A DNA stretch of 64,000 bases from Annulohypoxylon bovei var. microspora (lineage: Eukaryota; Ascomycota; Sordariomycetes; Xylariales; Hypoxylaceae): NCBI GenBank assembly GCA_022836615.1, contig MU405362.1, forward strand, positions 26,462-90,461. Reading direction: 5' to 3'. The notes below the pieces were generated by a model, which did not search any database, had not been told where the DNA came from, and was given only the letters and a program-made list of their open reading frames with translations. The position numbers were made by a program, and so were the translations under genes. Shown here piece by piece: positions 9,555 to 22,459 of the stretch (the stretch's first letter is position 1; each line of letters starts with the position of its first letter).

Positions 9555-12477
9555 TCAAATGACAAACACACCGTTCTGGAGGCCTACATTATTTTCAGAA
9601 ATGAACGCACTTATGACAAGAGTATAGTCAAGCCGCCTTTTATTAGTCTTTCTATCCGCTACGATGGCTCTGTCCACTTCACCTGATCCATGACCTGGCC
9701 TGCCGATGGGTGGGAGTAACCAATTCTCAACATCAAGCGAAGAGGCTAGAATTGGGATGTTAGCGGGATGAAACGGGAAAGGGAGATATACTTTATATGG
9801 AACACTTACTCCTTTGCTTCCCGTAATCCTCATTACCTGGGTTGCTTCACCTCCGGGTGCGACATCCGAGTTGGAGATGCTCATCAACTGCAGTTTCTGT
9901 GACTTCGGCACAGCTGCTTGTAGGCCTACGTTGGAGAGTAGAGCACCAGAAGAGTTCCGGAAACGACTTAGAACCTGTACAGCTCCTTCAGCATTACGCT
10001 GTAGCTGGAGGGTAACATTGAGACCGTTAGCATCATAGCATGGAATGCTATTCGGTGGTGGGGCTGTAGCAGCTTGTTGAGGTGGAGGGGAGCCGAGTGA
10101 CGAGAGAGCATCCAGGCCAGAGCTGGCAGGGGCGGGACTTGGGGTTGAGCCTTGAGAAAAGAGATCCATAATTGACGCCGTGTTGCTTGATTGAGGTGGG
10201 GGAGATGCGGTCCCTTGTGGTGAAGTTGTACTGCCACCGAGAATGTCGGCGAGCAGATCGGTATTGCTCTGGCCTCCGTTCAAAGGTGATACTATTGGCA
10301 TCGTAGTGGTGTCACCCATCAAATCGAGCAGGTCCTGATCTGTTGTAGGCTTCGCAATAAGCTTTGACCTGCGATTAGCGCCTTTCTTGGGTTTCTTGGT
10401 AGCCTCGCCAAGCACTCTGGACTCCTCCTTGATTTGCGGTGGTGGCATCTTCTCGAGCACACCACGACGTATGTCATCATATGCAAATAGGTTGCCGTAC
10501 TCTACAGCTCTTTGCTGGACCTCAACATCCAAACTGGTCTGATGGAACTGCAAAAGACGTTGAATGCGTTCCAGCTGGGAGCTATCTGATAGACGTGTAC
10601 TCAATTTGACAAGAGCGGTGACTATGTATTCGGTAGCTATTTGCGTAGCATAACTGCTGTTGAGGATGGTGGTGAAGACATCGATGATCTCGTGTTCTTT
10701 AACTTCCTGGACTAATTCCTCTTCTTCATACTGTCCGCCTCTAAGAAGCGAATCCGCGTATTCGCCTATACACCATGCGCCCGCCTGGGTCAGACTTTCC
10801 TGGGTGATGTCTTTCTTCAAATTTGTGTATAACTTCTGCACAGCATACGTCTGGAGTTCTGGTGTTGTAGCTACGAGTCGGACAAACGAGGCCATGATGG
10901 GCTCCTTGACGAAATTTCCGGCGAGCGTCAGCACTCGTAACATAGTATCGATGTGCCATCGCTTATTAGGGGAGTACCGGTCAGCCGCGATACCAATTTG
11001 ACTGGTCATACTTGGCTTGAACTCGTTGTCTGCAACCTCGAGGAATGCAAGCAATTCTCTAATGAGTACTCGTACATTGCTTTCATTGATGAGGGTGAAG
11101 CTAAGGTCAAGAGCACGCCTTCTAATGCTGATGTCAGGGTCGCGTAGACATTCGAGAATGGTATTTCGGTGTCGCTGAACAGCATTAGGCTCGATAGCAA
11201 CAACCTTGATCAACGTGTTCAGAGCAACATATCTGATATTATTGTCGCGGTTGGAAAGGAATTTGCCGAGGATGTTCACACCAAGAACCCTAAGACCCGA
11301 GTCGGCCTCGATATCGAGGATAGTTCGAACAGCCTCATAAAGGATGGAGTTGCCCACGTTCTTCGAAGAGTCGGTGTTGGTGGCAACTTGGGCGAGAATA
11401 TCATTAATTTGTTCGGTCCCTTCCGCATCTCCACGAACGAGGACTCGAAGTAGCCGGAGAATCTTTACTTGCAAGAAGGGATCTGTGATGCCAGTGACAT
11501 CATGCTCGGGGGCGTAACCAGATGTAGCAAGCCCCTTCAAGGTCCTCACCAGTACAGGCACAAACTGTTTAAACTTGTCGATGATTCCTTCGTCACCGCC
11601 CTCTTCTTCCTCCGCCTCACACATGCTCGTGACCAATGTCAGTCCACATAGAAGAACGCCATGGTTTCTATCCGATAATAGCTGAGCAGCTTTCTCGACA
11701 AAGTGCTCCTGGAGATCCGGAACCTTTCGGCATATTCGCATAGCGCACAGGGCAGCCTTTCTCCGGATGTAAGGGTTTGCGGTCGACACCAACGTTTCGA
11801 TTTCGGGGAACAGATCCCGGGACATTTCGATCGAGGCAATATTTCCTAAGGTGCAGAGAGCAAGGCCTACAACATACTGATTCGAGTGACCTAGATCACT
11901 ATTTAAGAGAAGCTGGGATTAGTCTGGAGCAGTATAGAGATCTTCTAGAGTTATAGCGTACTTCTTTAACGAATTTGTAACCAATGTGAGCACCTCCTGA
12001 TTTTCATCTAGTAGCAGACTCGTAGCTAAGTGCCCAAGTCGCTTGTCGGCGAACCGCGGAGACGCAAGTAACTTGATGCATTCTATTTGACCGAAATGGG
12101 TTCTCTCTCCTAGCGTAAACAGGTATAGGAGCTTGGCTACATTGTTGCGCCTAACATTTAATATCGGTTAGCAAAAGCTCGATGTCTCGGGACCATCATT
12201 GTTTTGTACGTACCTCACATTGTGATCTCCGCTTTCTTCCCGAAAGCTGGCCCTGATGGCCGCGCTCTCCTTTTGGATAACGGCTCGTTCATCGGCAATA
12301 GTCTTCGCGGCACGCACATTGCGAATAAACTGCTTCACTATAGGGGGGATTGTCAGCCAGCTAGTTTTGATTGCACAACTATCTAGTGGCCTAGATAGGT
12401 TTGCTATCAATTGTTGGTAGGAAGGGTGACCGGTGAAGGAAACCCCCTTTTTAGTGTGATAACTTACAAGAACTCAT
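9555..12477 (-). CDS. apl4: AP-1 complex subunit gamma (gamma-adaptin)
   Basis: Exons on the minus strand are 12477-12468, 12337-12214, 12150-11962 and 11898-9555, giving 888 residues. The first exon holds only ten bases (ATG AGT TCT T). The joined start MSSLKQFIRNVRAAKTIADE is the standard opening of AP-1 gamma and AP-2 alpha adaptins. Residues to about 560 form the HEAT-like adaptin trunk (FGQIECIKLLASPRFADKRL, TLGNIASIEMSRDLFPEIE, YIRRKAALCAMRI). A Ser/Pro/Gln-rich hinge follows, with likely clathrin-box and DLL-type motifs (DLLDLMGD, DLLADILGG). A C-terminal gamma-ear covers about the last 120 residues. AP-1 sorts cargo into clathrin vesicles between the trans-Golgi and endosomes. The ear and the gamma-type hinge favour AP-1 gamma over AP-2 alpha. 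It diverges from the MAPEG gene. Confidence 0.93.
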
Positions 12478-13447
12478 GATGAAGCTTCGCGGGCCCTGGA
12501 AGGGCCTATTGAATTAGAATAGCCAGTTTCGGCAAAGGTGAAGCTGTGGGATACAGATTAAATTTCGCAAATGTGTGTTTCACAGAAATTTGTCGTGTGT
12601 CGTGTATAGTTGTCGCAGTTCGTCGAGAGTTATGGTTGTGGTTGTGGTTGTGGTTATGAATGGATTAGATATATCTAATCTTGTGTCCACCAGCTCGGCT
12701 CCATATTTCCAAGGTGTTTCCCAAACTCAAAGGCCATTCTGGCAGCCCTGCGCCTGCCAGTGGTGGGAACAGTACTTAGGTACTTCCATACAACAATACT
12801 TCGGAATAGGAGCTATTTATCCGGTCTGATCTTTCAATCAACATTGAAAGGTGTTGTCAAGATTTATTAGTGTCTAGGTAGTCGCATATACTCATTTAAA
12901 TATATAACCTCCATTGGATAATATTCAATTCAATTCTGAGTATATGTGTCTAGTAGGTTATACAAGTAGGAAAACAATTTCTCTACGTAGATTTTTAAGT
13001 GTCTCACCCGGCGACTTTTTGACATTACGTGTATCAACGGTGTGAAACGTCTTCCCGATATACCGGCGCTCGGAAAGATGATCTTACCGCTAACCCAATA
13101 GTTGACAAATATTCACCTCATAGTCTTTCCGAATGATGCGTGTATCGAGTAGCACCTATGTGATATCACTCACGTTCCCACTAACTAAGTATGGAGTTAT
13201 GAATCGTATGCCCATCTTAGTTACGGACCGGGCCAATTCCACGTACGGGATAGGTAAGTAGGTAGGTATGGTAGGTATGGTAGTAGCTGAGATCCATAAA
13301 TAAGGGGGCAGAAGAGTTCCATCTTCATCTGTAACGCCATATAAAAGTCCCTCAAGTTTTCTTTACAAACGTCAATACAACTCGACCTTCAACAGACTAA
13401 GTCCATTTTCTATCAATTTATCACCGTGACATCAGACCCTTTCCATC
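12478..13447. promoter_or_regulatory. Divergent promoter region (AP-1 gamma / MAPEG gene)
   Basis: These 970 bp lie between two divergent start codons. Seen are a short GTGGTT repeat (about 12631-12655) and GGTAGGTATGGTAGGTATGGTAG near 13260-13282. The 120 bp before 13448 are pyrimidine-rich and leader-like. There is no gene. Confidence 0.45.
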
Positions 13448-14034
13448 ATGGCTTCACTCCAAGTTCCGGGCGAATATGGGTAAGTAGAGTTATAGCTTCT
13501 AGTTATATATATGTTCCAACAACAGATTACCAGCACGCCATCTCTCTCCCACCCGATTGGCACACCCCACATTCTAGCACAAGCAAATATGACTTTAAAC
13601 TAACCTCGCCATGTCTTAGATACGTCCTCACCGTTGCCGCGTCCTCGTTTTTCATCAACACCCTCCACTTTTTCTTAACGGCTAAGGCGCGCGGGGCCAG
13701 CGGCTTGGCATATCCGATTCCCTATGCGAGCAAGGAGCATGCCGAAAAGGATCCTAAGGCATACGCGTTTAACTGCGCCCAGCGGGCGCACGCCAACTAC
13801 ACCGAGAACTTGACGCCTTTCCTGGGTGCCCTCCTTATCTCCGGCCTCTATTACCCGACTGCTAGCGCCGCCCTCGGCTCAGTCTGGGTTTTCGGCCGTT
13901 TCTGGTACGCTTTCGGTTATACATCGTTTGGCCCGCCGGGTAGACTCAAGGGCTTCACCTTGAGTGTGCTCTCCGACGCGGCTCTGAAAGTTATGGCTGT
14001 CATTGCCGGTGTAAAGATGCTCCCGAGTGCATAG
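13448..14034 (+). CDS. MAPEG protein, microsomal glutathione S-transferase 3-like
   Basis: Exons are 13448-13479 and 13620-14034 (intron 140 bp), giving 148 residues. The join yields MASLQVPGEYGYVLTVAASS, typical of MGST3 proteins, which begin with a short polar leader then the first membrane helix. Four hydrophobic helices can be traced. The MAPEG signature is clear: Arg66, His68, Asn70 and Glu73 in the stretch CAQRAHANYTENLTPF. Members are trimeric membrane enzymes of the ER or outer mitochondrial membrane that use glutathione to conjugate lipophilic electrophiles or reduce lipid hydroperoxides. The length is normal (family about 140-160). Which activity this one has cannot be read from sequence. 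It is convergent with ECM14. Confidence 0.88.
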
Positions 14035-14462
14035 GGATCTTCCGAGTAGCTTGGTACAACGCCAGGGGAAATTGGGATGGGAAAAGATATGTCATAGCAG
14101 AGATCTTAAAATAAATAAAGTTCCGGGTTTTATATTTCAGTTACACATGTGCAACCATCAGTGGAGACTATATTTAGAAAATAAAGCTACGATAACAGCT
14201 ACATGTAATTCCTTTTGATTTGCAACTTTATAAATTAGGTACACCACGGAGAGCAGTAATGTTTTTTTAAGTAAATAACGGACTTTGATGTTAACACGTT
14301 AGAGACCTGCTCAGGTATGTACTTGGTACGTATAACTTATTATTTCTACCCATTTTCAAGAAGATAGGAGGGTTAGGTATCAATCTAAATCAACCATAAT
14401 GCAAGTTGCTTGTTAAACTATATGTGAATAATATTCTTACCTTTGATATAACTATTTTTTTT
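14035..14462. other. Convergent 3' intergenic region
   Basis: This is AT-rich, with AATAAA-like hexamers around 14110-14185 that would serve as polyadenylation signals for the MAPEG gene. No gene was seen. Confidence 0.5.
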
Positions 14463-16175
14463 TTACGTACATCCAATGCACCTCCTTCGGCGTCGCCTTC
14501 GAAGTTCTAAAATATGTTCGTCCTCCTCGGCGACTAGATTAGTTTGTTCGGAGTCATCCTCTCCAAGTATAGAATTATCGTACGATTCATGACCGTTATT
14601 ACCAAGAAGGTAGTCCCCAAGATATTTCATTGCCTGGTAAACTTCCTCGCCGGTGGGAATGATGTATTCGCTCGGAAGTAAGAACCCGTAGCTTCCAGTG
14701 TCCCGTAATTTGATCTGATAGCTGTAACGAGCCCCCAATTCGTGAAAGATATAGTCAATGGCCGAACCTCCGCTGGCCTCAACCCGTTTCCTTTCTGCGT
14801 TTGGTACGTCGTCTGCGCTTGCCACGGCTCCCTCACAAGCAGACGTAGTAGTATAAACTTCTCCGTTGGAGAGTCTCATATGCTTTGCCAAATTCATAGC
14901 TACTTCTTGTAGATTTTCAATATTTGGCGGGTGAGCGGCACAGGAATACGCATAAGGATACAAGACTTGCTGGGAATACGAATGGAGGTCAAGATAAGCC
15001 ACGAACTTGACACCGTTATCCGTCTCATTCTTAGCCCAATCTGCCAGCTGAGCTGCTTCGACTGCCTGAAAGGGTTGGTCACCACCATAGCTTTCAGAGC
15101 ACGGCTCAGTCTGGTGCTGTGTAGCATCCCATCGATATCCGAAGGCGTGGTCCAGGTCAAATCCAGGGCAATATTGCATCTTGGTGCGCTGCCTGGACTT
15201 GCGCCACAGACGGTCGACGTCCCATGTATACTCATACCCATCAGGATTTAGGACAGGGACGAAGACGATGTCAAAATGCTCAAGAATTTTGATTATCATT
15301 GGGTCCTCGTCAATAGACCTAATGAAGGACCAGGCAACATAATTCACCGTGCTCGTAGAGATCCACTCCCGTGCGTGAATACCACCGGTAATGAGTATGG
15401 TATCCTTGGAGCCATTCGAGCTACCTGGCGTCGCACTACTACTTGGTATGCCTACCCTTAATGCTGGTATATCGCGTCCTTCGTACGATTTTCCAATGCT
15501 AATCATCCGAACGAGACCACGGCCCCTAAACATAGAGTCCAACAGCTTCATCCAGGTGTTAATAACTGAGAGCGGCTGGTAATCGTGAAAGAAAATATCA
15601 TCAACACCTCGCCTCTCAGGCGGGGGGATATCATTCGCGGGGGTAATGCCCCTGCCATTAGAGGGGGATTGGACGATTGAGTGAGAGGGGGTATCCGACG
15701 GATATGTAGCAGCAACAGCACGAGCTAGGTCGGGGATCAGGATGAAATGATTGTCGTGTAGAGAGGGCGGGAGGATACCCATCAGTGGGCGAATGCGACG
15801 GGCTTCAATGCGGATATCAGTGTAATTATCTGTGAAATCCCAAACATCGAGCAGCATCTGATCAATGGCCTTTCTTAAAGCTGCCTCGTGTGCGATTGTT
15901 GAGACATTGAATCGTATCACAACTTCGTTTTCATATCGTTGCAAATTTTGCAGGAGCTTCGGATGGGTATCGAACCATTGGTTTAGATTCTTTCTAGACT
16001 TCTTCGAAGCCCACGTAAAAGGAAAGTTGAGCAGGCGGTTGATATATGATCGTCCATTGTGGCGTTGAGGTGGAGTGGCTCGAGGAAGACTTGTCGCATT
16101 CGAGGGAAGGCATATCGTGAGGATTAAGAGCACGACGAATATAAAAGTTCGGCGAAGGAGAGAGTTGGAGCTCAT
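14463..16175 (-). CDS. ecm14: ECM14-like inactive metallocarboxypeptidase (M14 fold)
   Basis: This is a single exon of 570 residues. A hydrophobic signal peptide covers about residues 5-27 (LLRRTFIFVVLLILTICLPS). A propeptide-like region follows, then an M14 carboxypeptidase domain from about 205. Zinc ligands are kept: His267 and Glu270 in GGIHAREWIS, and His398 in LDLHSYSQ. The general-base glutamate of active enzymes, in the motif FELRDTG, is replaced by Lys489 (YQIKLRDTG). This substitution is the hallmark of the fungal ECM14 family, which is known to be catalytically dead and is linked to cell-wall organisation. The protein is therefore expected to be secreted or vacuolar and non-enzymatic. 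Several N-glycosylation sequons are visible (NYT, NVS). The C-terminus is an unusual Arg-rich tail (a run of seven Arg) ending CIGCT. Confidence 0.92.
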   Translation of the reverse strand: MSSNSLLRRTFIFVVLLILTICLPSNATSLPRATPPQRHNGRSYINRLLNFPFTWASKKSRKNLNQWFDTHPKLLQNLQRYENEVVIRFNVSTIAHEAALRKAIDQMLLDVWDFTDNYTDIRIEARRIRPLMGILPPSLHDNHFILIPDLARAVAATYPSDTPSHSIVQSPSNGRGITPANDIPPPERRGVDDIFFHDYQPLSVINTWMKLLDSMFRGRGLVRMISIGKSYEGRDIPALRVGIPSSSATPGSSNGSKDTILITGGIHAREWISTSTVNYVAWSFIRSIDEDPMIIKILEHFDIVFVPVLNPDGYEYTWDVDRLWRKSRQRTKMQYCPGFDLDHAFGYRWDATQHQTEPCSESYGGDQPFQAVEAAQLADWAKNETDNGVKFVAYLDLHSYSQQVLYPYAYSCAAHPPNIENLQEVAMNLAKHMRLSNGEVYTTTSACEGAVASADDVPNAERKRVEASGGSAIDYIFHELGARYSYQIKLRDTGSYGFLLPSEYIIPTGEEVYQAMKYLGDYLLGNNGHESYDNSILGEDDSEQTNLVAEEDEHILELRRRRRRRCIGCT

Positions 16176-17528
16176 CGTGATAGAAGCCCTGTAGCGAGAG
16201 GCTCGAGTCTACGAGTGACGTCGTAGAACATGGAGATAAATTTAATCGACGACCGTGCCTGGCTTGAAATTCTCTTACATCGAGGTTCAATACGGCTGCC
16301 TAGACTCTAGCAAATAGACTAAGTACCAACTAACTTTAGGATATACTTTTGTCTAACCGTTAGCTACAACGTAGACCGTTTCAATAATAGAAGTGGGGGA
16401 GGGGAATGTTTAAGGGCAGGCAGGTACATACATAATAACTGCAGTACATAGGTAATTCGAGATTATATACCTAGATTATCTAAACAATCTCTGAAATGTT
16501 TCTTTCCTTATTGATATTTATAATTTATAACTTTATTATAGTCTTATATATGTGTGTGAAGTAGTAGGAAAAGCAATGCTAGTATAAGTTACTGCTTAAG
16601 TGATAACCGAAGTATGTACATAAAGAGAACGGGTCATCAATCATTGATGTTTCTATCCAAGTTGTCGGGTCGTCAATGTTCTCTTCTCTTTTTACGAGGT
16701 ATGTAATTGTATGTACATGTCAAGTAAGGCATCGTATTACATATCCACTATCCTCGCAGGCTGGGTAGTATCGACCGGATGTTATCCATAGAAATTATGT
16801 AGGTACGAAGCACAATATACATAGTGTACATACTTGTCTAACTGTAGCTAACCCGACCTCACCATTTTGGGTAGGAACTTGGCAGCTTTGGGGCTCTCGG
16901 CGGGGAGGTACAGTAGTATCCTAGCAGCGGACTAAGGAACCTGGAAGCCCCAAGGGCCAACTTTTAATTGTTTCTGCGCCTGGGCAACCTACAGAAATAG
17001 CAACCAGCAACCGAACTTATTACACCAACAAGTACCAACTGTACTGGTAGCCCAAATCCTGTACTTAACATTTTCATGAAGTATGCATACCGTCTCAATG
17101 GGTTCCTATTGATCGATCGATTGCCGATTGATATATCATATTCAACCCAATCCGGTCCAGCGTCTATATAGTCAACAACAAACCTGTCTTGTAGGGGGTT
17201 GTAGTACTTGTTTTCTAGCGTTGCTGACCTGGTCAGTCTGTTAAAACGTTCTAGATCTGACAGCTTCGGCGACAAGAAACCGTCAAAAAAACGATCCTTC
17301 TATCGCCTCTCGCTCTCGTTCTCGTCCCCTTGGACGAATCCAACCCCATCTATTAATCTCTCGTCTTGTCTCGTCTTTCCCTCTTCGCAACCTTCTTCAG
17401 AACAATGGGCCTTCGCCATTGCAATTCTTGACGTGATGACCATAGGCTATTGCTGCCATATGCCCCATCGCAAGTCGGATTTCTAGCTGGTCCCATTTCT
17501 AGACAGACACCAAGCATCGTCTATTACA
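16176..17528. promoter_or_regulatory. Divergent promoter region (ECM14 / Sec7 exchange factor)
   Basis: This 1.35 kb lies between divergent start codons. It is AT-rich from 16300 to 16850, then pyrimidine-rich from about 17280 to 17420, which suits a 5' leader of the Sec7 gene. A minus-strand open frame at 16964-17275 lacks an ATG and is not called. Confidence 0.45.
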
Positions 17529-20500
17529 ATGCCCTTCCTACGCCGTCGCGGCGTTAATGCCAGCGACACCGACATGAGAAGGCATACGATTCTAATCGAC
17601 TCATCGCCTGTCGCCCCTAAGCCGCTTTCGCGCAGACCTCAGCCGGAGGCCTTGCTAAACCCCGACGCTACTGGGAGGAACGGAGAAGGAACGACGAATG
17701 GCGCCTCGGGCGAGAATAGAGAGGGTAACAAATCCTCCGTCGACACCTTCGCCACGTCTTCGACCTCGATGTTCCCGAGCAGAGAAAGCGAAGATCCGTA
17801 TAGTCGTCCGGAGTCGCCTCCTATCCAGGATGAATCGCCGAAACATCGCAGGTTCAGCATGCTGAGGTTTCGCAATGCTTCCGATTCCCAATTATCAGCT
17901 CGATTAAAACAGCAGCAGCAAGCTGAAAAGCTGCCACCTATGCCACAACGTAAGTTGACCTTTTCACTTGTACACCCGCGGCCTCGGGTTTGAAGTACTT
18001 GGCTTAGATTCGCTCGCTCACCTTGCTCTTCCATCTAGCCCCCTCCATCATCACGACCGCGCCTACTATAGATATAGATATGCAGACTAAGAAACAGCCT
18101 CGTATGAAAATCCCTATACGAATGCGCCGGTCCAGCGATTTCCCTAGAGGCGATCAAGAGCTCCCACTAAAACTCATAAATTCTTTAACCTCTAAAAAGG
18201 ACAAGAAAAAGACCACGAACGAACGAACAATGACCTCGTCGAGCAAGCAAACTGTGACCTTTGAAGAACCCTCTAAACCTGGGACATTGAGTACAACGTA
18301 TACCAATTCTGATGACCAGAACACTGCCTTGGCTCCTCCAGTAGAACGTTTATCTGAATCATCTAGATCTGATAGTAGCCTGAACGAGCATGCTACGCTT
18401 ACACAACCGGCTGGATTGAACCCGACGTCCTTCTTTCGTCTTCGTCGCAAACAGAAACAACCTGAACCACTCTTCCCCCTAGGACATCTCCCCCAGAGAT
18501 CCAAGACACCTGCGCTACCTGGGGCAACTTCCTCTGTTTCGCGTACATCAACCTCCTCTCGCCCTTCTAATGCCACGACTGATCTTTCACGGCCATCTAC
18601 AGGGCATGATGGTTCAACGCCGTTGGCTTCTCCTTCCCACCTTCAAGGGTATATAGGAAAACCTGCAGGGTCGCCAGCTACAGCGTTGTTTAGACCCACG
18701 TCCAGGAATTCCGGGCAGTCGTCCCCAACAAGAGTACATCTAACCCTTAGGGGCAGGTCTTCTACGATGAGTTCTCTTGGCGAGAGCTTCATCGACGATC
18801 GCCAAAACCCAGGAACCACGCGAACTTCCTCTTCTACCGGCCGTAAAAGTTTTGGTGATCTTTTAGGACTTAGTCGTATGCGACAGAACCCCGATAGCCT
18901 GCGACATGGGAACTTAACGCCGGCGACGCCAGGCTCCAATACCTCAAAGAACAACTCACTGCAGATAAACAGGGAACCCGTCGTGCTACCAGAGCGCCGG
19001 GAAGATGATACCCCGGCCAAATACCTGGCTCGTGTAGAGGATATGCTCAGTCGGGGTGTCATCGCCAGTGCTCTATCTAAAGAAAACGATTCATTCTCGG
19101 CAGCTGTACTACGGAGTTACATGCGTACCTTCAGCTTCTTTGAGGAGCCTATGGATATGGCTATTAGGAAGCTCCTGATGGAGGCTGAACTCCCCAAGGA
19201 GACCCAGCAGATTGATCGTTGCCTGCAGGCCTTCGCAAATCGCTACCACGAATGTAATCCAGGAATCTACTCTACTCCCGACCAAGCTTATTTCATAGCC
19301 TTTTCCCTTCTTATATTGCACACAGATGTGTTCAACAAAAACAACAAGTACAAGATGCAGAAGGCCGATTATCTGAAAAATACTCATGGGGAAGGTATTT
19401 TTGATGATATACTCGAATGCTTCTATGACAATATTAGCTACACGCCGTTTATTCATGTGGAAGACGATCTTGCTCTGAACGGCGACCGAGCGGGCAGTCT
19501 GAGATCGAAGAAGAAAACAATTTTCCCGAACACCACGACAGAGACGATACGAAGATCGAAAGATCCGATTGATCCCTATACACTCATTATAGATGGACGA
19601 TTAGATACGCTCCGACCACCCCTAAAGGACCAGATCCCATTGGAGGAGCACTATAGCTATCTAGGTACTGCTGATGATCTGGACTTGCAAGAGCTACAAA
19701 ACACGTTCTTCAAGACTGGGGTTCTTCAGATCGTATCCGCACGATCCCGCCCAGACGCTTTCATGACGGAGAAGACGGCAAATAATCCACAAGACGCCCA
19801 TCCCGGTATCGTGGATATCAAGGTCACCAAAGTCGGTATGTTATGGCGTAAAGACCCTAAGAAAAAGAAGACACGCTCGCCCTGGCAGGAATGGGGGGCG
19901 ATTTTAACAGGCGCCCAATTATACTTCTTTCGCAATACAGCATGGGTCAAGAATTTGGTCCATCAGTACGAAACACACATCAAGTTAGGACATGATGGGA
20001 TTCCGCTAATCTTCAACCCTCCTATTGAGCAGTTCAAGCCCGATGCTCTAATGTCAACCCATGGCGCAGTCGCCCTATGGGATAACAGTTACAAAAAGCA
20101 CAAGAACTCATTTGTATACGTCAGACATGGTGGATTAGAAGAAGTGTTACTTGCTCAGACTGAGGAGGATAGAAATGACTGGCTTGCTAAGCTGAACTAT
20201 GCTGCCGCGTTTAGGACGTCTGGCGTACGAATGCGAGGAGTCGTAGGTGGTAATTACGAAGGTCAGAGTCGACGTGCCATCAGAAGGTTAGACAGCACCG
20301 ATGCAACTCAGTTGGTTCAAACTCCCAGTGGGGAAGTCAGCATCAACCGGAGTCGTATCGACCATCAGATGGCTCGAGACATCCTCGTTGCTCGTCGTGA
20401 AATAATACGTACCAAGATCGACGAAGCCGATGAGAAACTTGAAAACGCATATAAACTCCTTGAGACACAATTGAGAAACGCCAGGCATCTGTTAATCTTG

Positions 20501-21928
20501 GCCCCAATCCAGGACAAAACCAGGGACCAGGTTCGAGGAGGTGCCGCCAAGATTATTGCCCAGTTAAAGTGGTCCCGAACCGAAATTTGGAGACTCAAAT
20601 GTCACCGCGACATCCTAGCTCTAGATCTCGAGGAAGAAAAAGAAGTCAATGGTGAATTGGAGGAGGAGGGGATAGAAACTAGCTCGTCCGCCGAAAGGCC
20701 CTTCTCTGCGGAGAAAGACTCGCGAACGAGTTCTCAGAAAGGTCAACAACCAAGTCCACGATCACCCGCTCCGCTTTCTCTGGCCAAGTCTTCCGGATCT
20801 GTAAGGCAGATAGACGGAGACTCGCCAGAAGTAGAAGACTTTCAAACTCCACCAACTAGTGCTGCTGACCCATTATTCTACAACGGTCAACCTTCACGAG
20901 ACGCACTCCCCGTCGGTTGCGACAACCTTGGCCTTAGGAAAACATCAGTCTCGAGCGTTGCCTCTTCATCTAAACTAGTTACTATGTCTACACCGCCTAG
21001 AAAAGCGTCAAGCCCTGCCATTGGACAGGATAGGGAGGCTATTGATGAACAAACTGAGGATGACGAGGGCGAGCGCCAAGTCCTTGAGCAGGCAGGTCTT
21101 TTCGAGATGGAGTCTGTTCGCTCATCTGGCCACAAGCGTAGTTCTTCCGGCAAAACTCACGATGATAGTCCCGATCGACCTAAGCGTACAACCGTCCCCG
21201 CATCAGACAAGGACGCGCTCGATCGAAGCAAGATGCGCCGCAGCCTCCAACGAACACTCAGGGATGGTGCGGGTCACTTGTCACATCACCGTAGCAGGAA
21301 AGGCAAGGACTCTGCATCAAGTGGCGGCATGTCAGACGAGACTGTTCGAGAAAATGAGGTACTAACTCGCGGCACCGGGAGCTTTACCGTACATGGTAAA
21401 AAGGCATCTGTTATCAATTTCGGCAGCGAACTGCAGAACATGTCAACCGACGAGCGTATAAGACAACGCAAACAATCATACCCAAGTGACGAGCATGGCC
21501 TAGTGTCGCCGACTAGTATTGACGATTTCCACTCTGTCCTCGGAGATGCGCGAGAGCGGGCGGATCGGCGGGGGTCAGGTGCTAGTGCTAGCACGGCAAC
21601 CGCTCGGTCCTTCCGTGAGCTGCACCGGAAATACTCATCGTCGAGGGCTCACCGCCTCGTTTCGGGAGGCTTGACAGTTCCATCCGATGAGGATAGCGAC
21701 GCGGCCGTCAGCTTTTCAGATGGTCGAAGGTCGCCCTTGCCGCCTTTGGATGATGAAGACGAAACACCGGATATGGACCCACCAACCCAAGCCCGGTTCT
21801 ATACGCCGGAACCTCCTAGCTCTCCCGTCCAACACAAAGCACTAGAAGCGAGAGAGGGAGATGACGAAGATGCCACTCAGGAGATTGAGCGGCTGCCCAG
21901 CCCCGTGATTCAAACTGTCAGCGCGTAG
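17529..21928 (+). CDS. Sec7-domain Arf GTPase exchange factor with PH domain
   Basis: Exons are 17529-17949 and 18039-21928 (intron 89 bp), giving 1436 residues. The N-terminal 450 residues are Ser/Thr/Pro-rich and probably disordered. A Sec7 domain spans about 455-620 (start YLARVEDMLSRG). Its catalytic glutamic finger is kept in LPKETQQIDRCLQAFANRY, and FSLLILHTDVFN is the conserved last part. A PH domain covers about 735-865 (GMLWRKDPKKKKTRSPWQEW), and a helical, likely coiled segment about 915-960. The C-terminus is disordered. Sec7 domains load GTP on Arf/Arl GTPases; the PH domain suggests recruitment to phosphoinositide membranes. The architecture resembles the Syt1/Yel1-type fungal exchange factors rather than the big Golgi Sec7/BIG or Gea/GBF proteins. 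The exact Arf partner is not readable from sequence. Confidence 0.9.
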
Positions 21929-22459
21929 TATTTACAGCTGGTCATAGACCAGGATGTTGTAGCAATCGGTTCGGTTGTGAGGGAATGGATTTGTAGCCAC
22001 CATCGCGTAGGAGTTCTTAGAGGTCGGGTCGGCAGGCAAACTGGAAAGGCACTCGAATTACAAGCACTCAAAAGAGATGACACAACAACATCATAACATA
22101 ATATGTACTGGTAGAAAAGGGCGTCAGTGCTCGAAGAGGAAAAGATGCTTCAGAACAGCCTGCCGGCATTAGGTACTTCTTTGGGAAGTCCTAGGGGGAG
22201 TCTAAGCGTCGCGGTATTGCTGTATATACGTGGGGACCTTTTAACAGCACTCATTTATGTCTAGATTCATGTGTCGTATTCATACGTTTCATCGTAATGT
22301 GATGAATTAGTCCACCTTGACATAAATACCTATTTATGTCGCTCTGATGCCCCGAATGACGTGCGTTGGAATGCTCTACCAAAACCCAAGCCCGTTTACA
22401 TCGGCCATTAGACCTTTTCTCCCGAAGAACTCTTAGATTTTTTCAATACCCTCTCACCC
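21929..22459. other. Convergent 3' intergenic region
   Basis: This lies between the stop codons of the Sec7 gene and SRP72. No ORF or RNA gene was recognised. Confidence 0.5.

Noticed and set aside
16964..17275. Minus-strand frame of 103 codons with a C-terminal hydrophobic segment
   Set aside because: It has no ATG at its start (begins TTG), overlaps the promoter/leader of the Sec7 gene, and no upstream exon could be found. It could be a decayed exon.
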